64,000 nt of DNA from UBA12077 sp963665525. Lineage in GTDB: Bacteria; Bacteroidota; Bacteroidia; Bacteroidales; UBA12077. Shown here piece after piece: positions 60,958 through 64,000 of this stretch (the stretch's first letter is position 1; every line of letters begins with the position of its first letter). The stretch lies in the NCBI GenBank assembly GCA_963665525.1, contig OY762280.1, forward strand, positions 3,038,001-3,102,000, read 5' to 3'. The position numbers and the translations under genes were made by a program. The notes below the pieces were generated by a model that was not told the DNA's origin, did no database searches, and worked only from the letters and a program-made list of their open reading frames with translations.

Positions 60958-62787
60958 TTAATCTACCACATCAATTTTAAGATTCTCAACAATAAAATCC
61001 TGTCTTTCAGGTGTATTTTTACCCATATAAAATTCAAGTAAATCTTTCACCGCATCATCTCTTCTCAACCTTACAGGATCTAAACGAATATCTTTCCCAA
61101 TAAAATGTTTAAATTCTTCGGGCGATATCTCTCCTAGCCCTTTAAACCTGGTTATTTCCGGGTTATTCTTTAATTTCTTTATTGCTTTAGCCTTTTCTTC
61201 ATCACTATAACAATAGATTGTTTCCTTTTTATTTCGAACCCTGAATAATGGTGTTTGAAGAATAAACAAATGACTATTTTTAACTAAATCGGGAAAAAAC
61301 TGTAAAAAGAATGTGATTAATAATAAACGAATATGCATACCATCAACATCCGCATCGGTAGCTATAATTACATTTTTATATCTTAAGTTTTCAATTCCTT
61401 CTTCAATATCAAGAGCAGCTTGCAATAAATTAAACTCTTCGTTTTCGTACACAATTTTCTTTGTTAAACCGAAAGTATTCAGTGGCTTTCCTTTTAAACT
61501 AAAAACAGCTTGTGTATTAACATCACGCGATTTCGTAATTGATCCACTTGCAGAATCTCCCTCGGTTATAAAAATCATTGTTTCGTTCTTACGCTCTTCT
61601 TTAGAATTATAATGAATCCTGCAATCACGAAGCTTCTTATTATGTAAACTTGCTTTTTTAGCTCTTTGCTTTGCCAATTTCTTAATCCCTGAAATAGCTT
61701 TTCTCTCTTTTTCTGATTCAATGATTTTCCTTTGTAGTGCTTCAGCTACATCACTATTTCTATGTAAGAAATTGTCTAATTCATTTTTTAAGAAATCACC
61801 AATAAAGTTTCTAATTGTTGGTCCATTGGGAGCAATATTTTTCGAACCTAATTTTGTTTTTGTTTGTGATTCAAAAACAGGCTCTTCAACTTTAATACTT
61901 ACTGCTGCAACAATTGAAGTGCGAATATCAGAAGGATCAAAATCCTTTTTATAAAAATCGCGAATTGTTTTTACATAAGCTTCTCTGAACGAAGCTAAGT
62001 GAGAACCTCCTTGAGTTGTATGTTGTCCGTTGACAAAGCTGTAATATTCTTCACCATACTGATTTCCATGTGTAATGGCTATCTCAATATCTTCACCTCT
62101 TAAATGAATAATTGGATACAAACCTTCGGAACTCATATTATGATCTAAAAGATCACGTAATCCATTATCTGAATGATACTTTGTTCCGTTTAATTTGATT
62201 GTTAATCCTGAATTTAAGAAAACATAGTTCTGGATTAGACTAACAACATATTCTTCTATGTAATGATAATCACCAAATATTTCTTTATCGGGAACGAAGG
62301 AGGTTAATGTACCGTTTTTTTCTGTTGTTTTTTCTACTTTATCATCACTTACTACTTCACCATTGGTAAACTCAACACATTTCTTCTCACCCTCACGATA
62401 CGCTTCAATTTTAAAGTTTGTTGATAATGCATTTACTGCTTTAATACCAACTCCGTTTAAACCAACCGACTTTTTAAATGCTTTAGAGTCATATTTTGCA
62501 CCTGTATTCATTTTAGAAGCTACATCTTTCAGCTTACCTAATGGTATACCCCTTCCGTAATCCCTCACTTTAACATAATTATCGGTCATTTCAATATCAA
62601 TAACCTTTCCAAATCCCATCATAAACTCATCGATGGAATTATCCATAACTTCTTTTAATAATACATAAATTCCATCATCCTGAGAAGATCCATCACCCAG
62701 TTTCCCGATGTACATTCCCGGTCTTTTTCTAATGTGCTCTTTCCAATCTAATGTACGAATACTGTCTTCTGTATAATTTGCCGTCAT
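60958..62787 (-). CDS. parE: DNA topoisomerase IV subunit B
   Basis: The ATG at 62787 (MTANYTEDSIRTLDWKEHIRKRPGMYIG) is chosen because the family starts there; the frame continues 20 codons further upstream with no similarity. The 609-residue protein has a GHKL ATPase domain with MDNSIDEF, GRGIPLGKL and GLNGVGIKAVNALS, a transducer domain, and a Toprim domain with TEGDSASGS and DADVDGMHIRLLL. It ends in KRRD-like conserved residues before the C-terminus. It is the first gene of a parE-parC operon. Confidence 0.94.
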   Translation of the reverse strand: MTANYTEDSIRTLDWKEHIRKRPGMYIGKLGDGSSQDDGIYVLLKEVMDNSIDEFMMGFGKVIDIEMTDNYVKVRDYGRGIPLGKLKDVASKMNTGAKYDSKAFKKSVGLNGVGIKAVNALSTNFKIEAYREGEKKCVEFTNGEVVSDDKVEKTTEKNGTLTSFVPDKEIFGDYHYIEEYVVSLIQNYVFLNSGLTIKLNGTKYHSDNGLRDLLDHNMSSEGLYPIIHLRGEDIEIAITHGNQYGEEYYSFVNGQHTTQGGSHLASFREAYVKTIRDFYKKDFDPSDIRTSIVAAVSIKVEEPVFESQTKTKLGSKNIAPNGPTIRNFIGDFLKNELDNFLHRNSDVAEALQRKIIESEKERKAISGIKKLAKQRAKKASLHNKKLRDCRIHYNSKEERKNETMIFITEGDSASGSITKSRDVNTQAVFSLKGKPLNTFGLTKKIVYENEEFNLLQAALDIEEGIENLRYKNVIIATDADVDGMHIRLLLITFFLQFFPDLVKNSHLFILQTPLFRVRNKKETIYCYSDEEKAKAIKKLKNNPEITRFKGLGEISPEEFKHFIGKDIRLDPVRLRRDDAVKDLLEFYMGKNTPERQDFIVENLKIDVVD

Positions 62788-62941
62788 TTCACCTAATTTT
62801 TCGTAAATATAATTAAAAGAAAAGTCCCTGCTGAAATTGTTTATCAACAGCCCAACGCCTCAATTTGTTAATAATTCTAAAATCGTTACAAATTAAATAA
62901 AATCCAACGAATAATGGTATGTTCAGGTTGTTGAAAAATTG

Positions 62942-64000
62942 TTAATCAGTGAAAATTCCCATCTGTTTCATTAACAATGATGCATTCATATTTTGTGTTA
63001 CACCTTGTCGAAGTTTATAATCGAACAATACTTTTTCATTATCAATTTCAACCTCAAAACACTTGTTTTTTATATTATCTGGATATTCCTTTTCTAGCTC
63101 ACATAATGTTAAATCGTGTGTAGCAACTATTCCTGTTGCTTGAAGTGTTAATAAGTGCTCTACAAATTTCCACGAACCTTTTGCTTTATCAACAGAATTA
63201 GTGCCTTTTAAGATTTCATCCAGTAATATAAATGTTGGCTTTCCTTCTTTAAGCTTCTCAATAATATATTTTAACCTTTTCAGTTCTGCATAAAAATACG
63301 ATTCGTTCTCTTTTAATGAATCTGCTGTTCGCATACCTGAAAACAGTTCCATAATTTGAAAATTAAACGATTTAGCGCAAACTGGCATTCCATTCATTGC
63401 AAGAATAAAATTTACTCCTACTGTTCTTAGGAATGTACTTTTTCCTGCCATATTTGCTCCTGTTATGATATCAATCTCACCTTTTTTGTTAATTATAAAA
63501 TCATTATTAACTCTTTTTGTTTGAGGAATTAATGGATGTCCCAGCTCTTCGGATTCAATAACAGTTTTATCTGTAATTTTCGGATAAATAAATTCTCTGT
63601 TGTTAAAGCTATAATTTGAAAAACTACAATATAGGTCTATTTCAGCAATAACCTTCACCCACTGTTTTACATTCTGACCATATTTTATTTTCCATTTTTC
63701 TAAACGCATTTGTGAGTATAAATCCCACATTAAGGTAGCATTTAGTATTACTCCTAGAAAAATATTCAATCTCGTATCAAAAGCATCAATAATCTTAATC
63801 AATTTTTTAAAAGCTGCTTGAGCATTCACTGCATCAGTCTTTAAATCCTTTTGCAATTTGATAAGAAAATCAGAAGAGAAATGCTCACCTTCGATAAGTT
63901 TAATAAGTTTCGAATAATTTTTTAGGATTCTAAGTTCCTCAGAAACTAAACTTTGCTCCCGATTAGTTTTTCTTAATAATAAACTCGCCACAACCAGTTG
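62942..64000 (-). CDS. MutS-family ATPase, C-terminal part (5' end outside window)
   Basis: The frame is open to the last base of the window, so the gene continues beyond 64000; the GTG at 63991 is not a likely start. The visible 352 codons contain a clamp/lever-like helical region and the complete MutS ATPase domain: Walker A TGANMAGKSTFLRTVG, the FSGMRTADSLKENESYFYAEL helix, Walker B ILLDEILKGTNSVDKA and the THDLTLCEL switch. In Bacteroidota a MutS-like protein with N-terminal membrane helices (not canonical mismatch repair MutS) carries this domain, and the sequence fits that branch. It is followed by 154 bases of non-coding DNA before parE. Confidence 0.85.
   Translation of the reverse strand, partial: QLVVASLLLRKTNREQSLVSEELRILKNYSKLIKLIEGEHFSSDFLIKLQKDLKTDAVNAQAAFKKLIKIIDAFDTRLNIFLGVILNATLMWDLYSQMRLEKWKIKYGQNVKQWVKVIAEIDLYCSFSNYSFNNREFIYPKITDKTVIESEELGHPLIPQTKRVNNDFIINKKGEIDIITGANMAGKSTFLRTVGVNFILAMNGMPVCAKSFNFQIMELFSGMRTADSLKENESYFYAELKRLKYIIEKLKEGKPTFILLDEILKGTNSVDKAKGSWKFVEHLLTLQATGIVATHDLTLCELEKEYPDNIKNKCFEVEIDNEKVLFDYKLRQGVTQNMNASLLMKQMGIFTD

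Noticed and set aside
1..64000. CRISPR arrays, tRNA or rRNA genes, integrases, transposases, restriction or toxin-antitoxin modules
   Set aside because: Looked for and not seen; the only nuclease-type gene outside DNA maintenance is the DUF559 gene.

Overview
The window reads as a chromosome segment of a member of the Bacteroidota, most likely a marine, low-GC lineage of the Bacteroidales/Marinilabiliales type (that rank is inference). Evidence: AT-rich sequence throughout; repeated Bacteroidota-type promoters (TTG or TTTG, about 20 bases, then TAnnTTTG); a short primary sigma factor starting MRQLKITKSITNR without region 1.1; PorQ and a C-terminal sorting domain of the type IX secretion system; a GH92 mannosidase; and Bacteroidota-style ParC/ParE, PriA, peptidase T and SpoIIE-type phosphatases. 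No rRNA, tRNA, CRISPR array, transposase or phage gene was seen. Almost all genes are ordinary chromosomal genes.

Layout. 1-5.5 kb: 3' end of a U32 peptidase gene, an OmpR-type two-component pair, a GNAT acetyltransferase coupled to an exported C26 amidotransferase-like protein, and a PKD lipoprotein. 5.5-10.7 kb: NtrY-like kinase and NtrC-like sigma-54 activator, divergent from a MacB/FtsX-type permease, with a sigma-54-like promoter and an upstream palindrome between them. 10.8-16.6 kb: XRE regulator plus membrane protein, a folded repeat element, peptidase T, DUF2461, TrmJ and a CPA2 antiporter. 16.6-25.9 kb: TonB receptor, SLC12-like transporter, RpoD, M20D amidohydrolase, EamA transporter with a YkgJ protein, lipid kinase. 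26-31.3 kb: porQ-cmk-ispH-priA. 31.3-39.6 kb: Cache histidine kinase, FMN-binding protein, NTF2-like lipoprotein, heptose kinase, parA-parB, DUF5683 protein, MltD-like transglycosylase. 39.6-45.2 kb (minus): GH92 - calcineurin-like phosphoesterase with T9SS tail - flavoprotein. 45.3-52.2 kb: small exported protein, TrkH, a decayed histidine-kinase tail, then SGNH-SGNH-DUF559-MBOAT. 52.2-57.7 kb: two paralogous SpoIIE-type phosphatases flanking an MsbA-like exporter. 57.7-64 kb (minus): aroK, parC, parE and the 3' part of a MutS-family gene.

The most unusual points are: (i) a DUF559 nuclease gene inserted between polysaccharide O-acetylation genes and bracketed by two GC-rich perfect palindromes that are translated into the C-termini of the flanking protein and of the nuclease itself; (ii) a compact sigma-54 circuit at 8.25-8.40 kb; (iii) a histidine-kinase relic at 47.1-47.3 kb; (iv) three different families of inverted-repeat elements. 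No wholly new multi-gene system is proven by the sequence; the DUF559-palindrome cassette is the best candidate.
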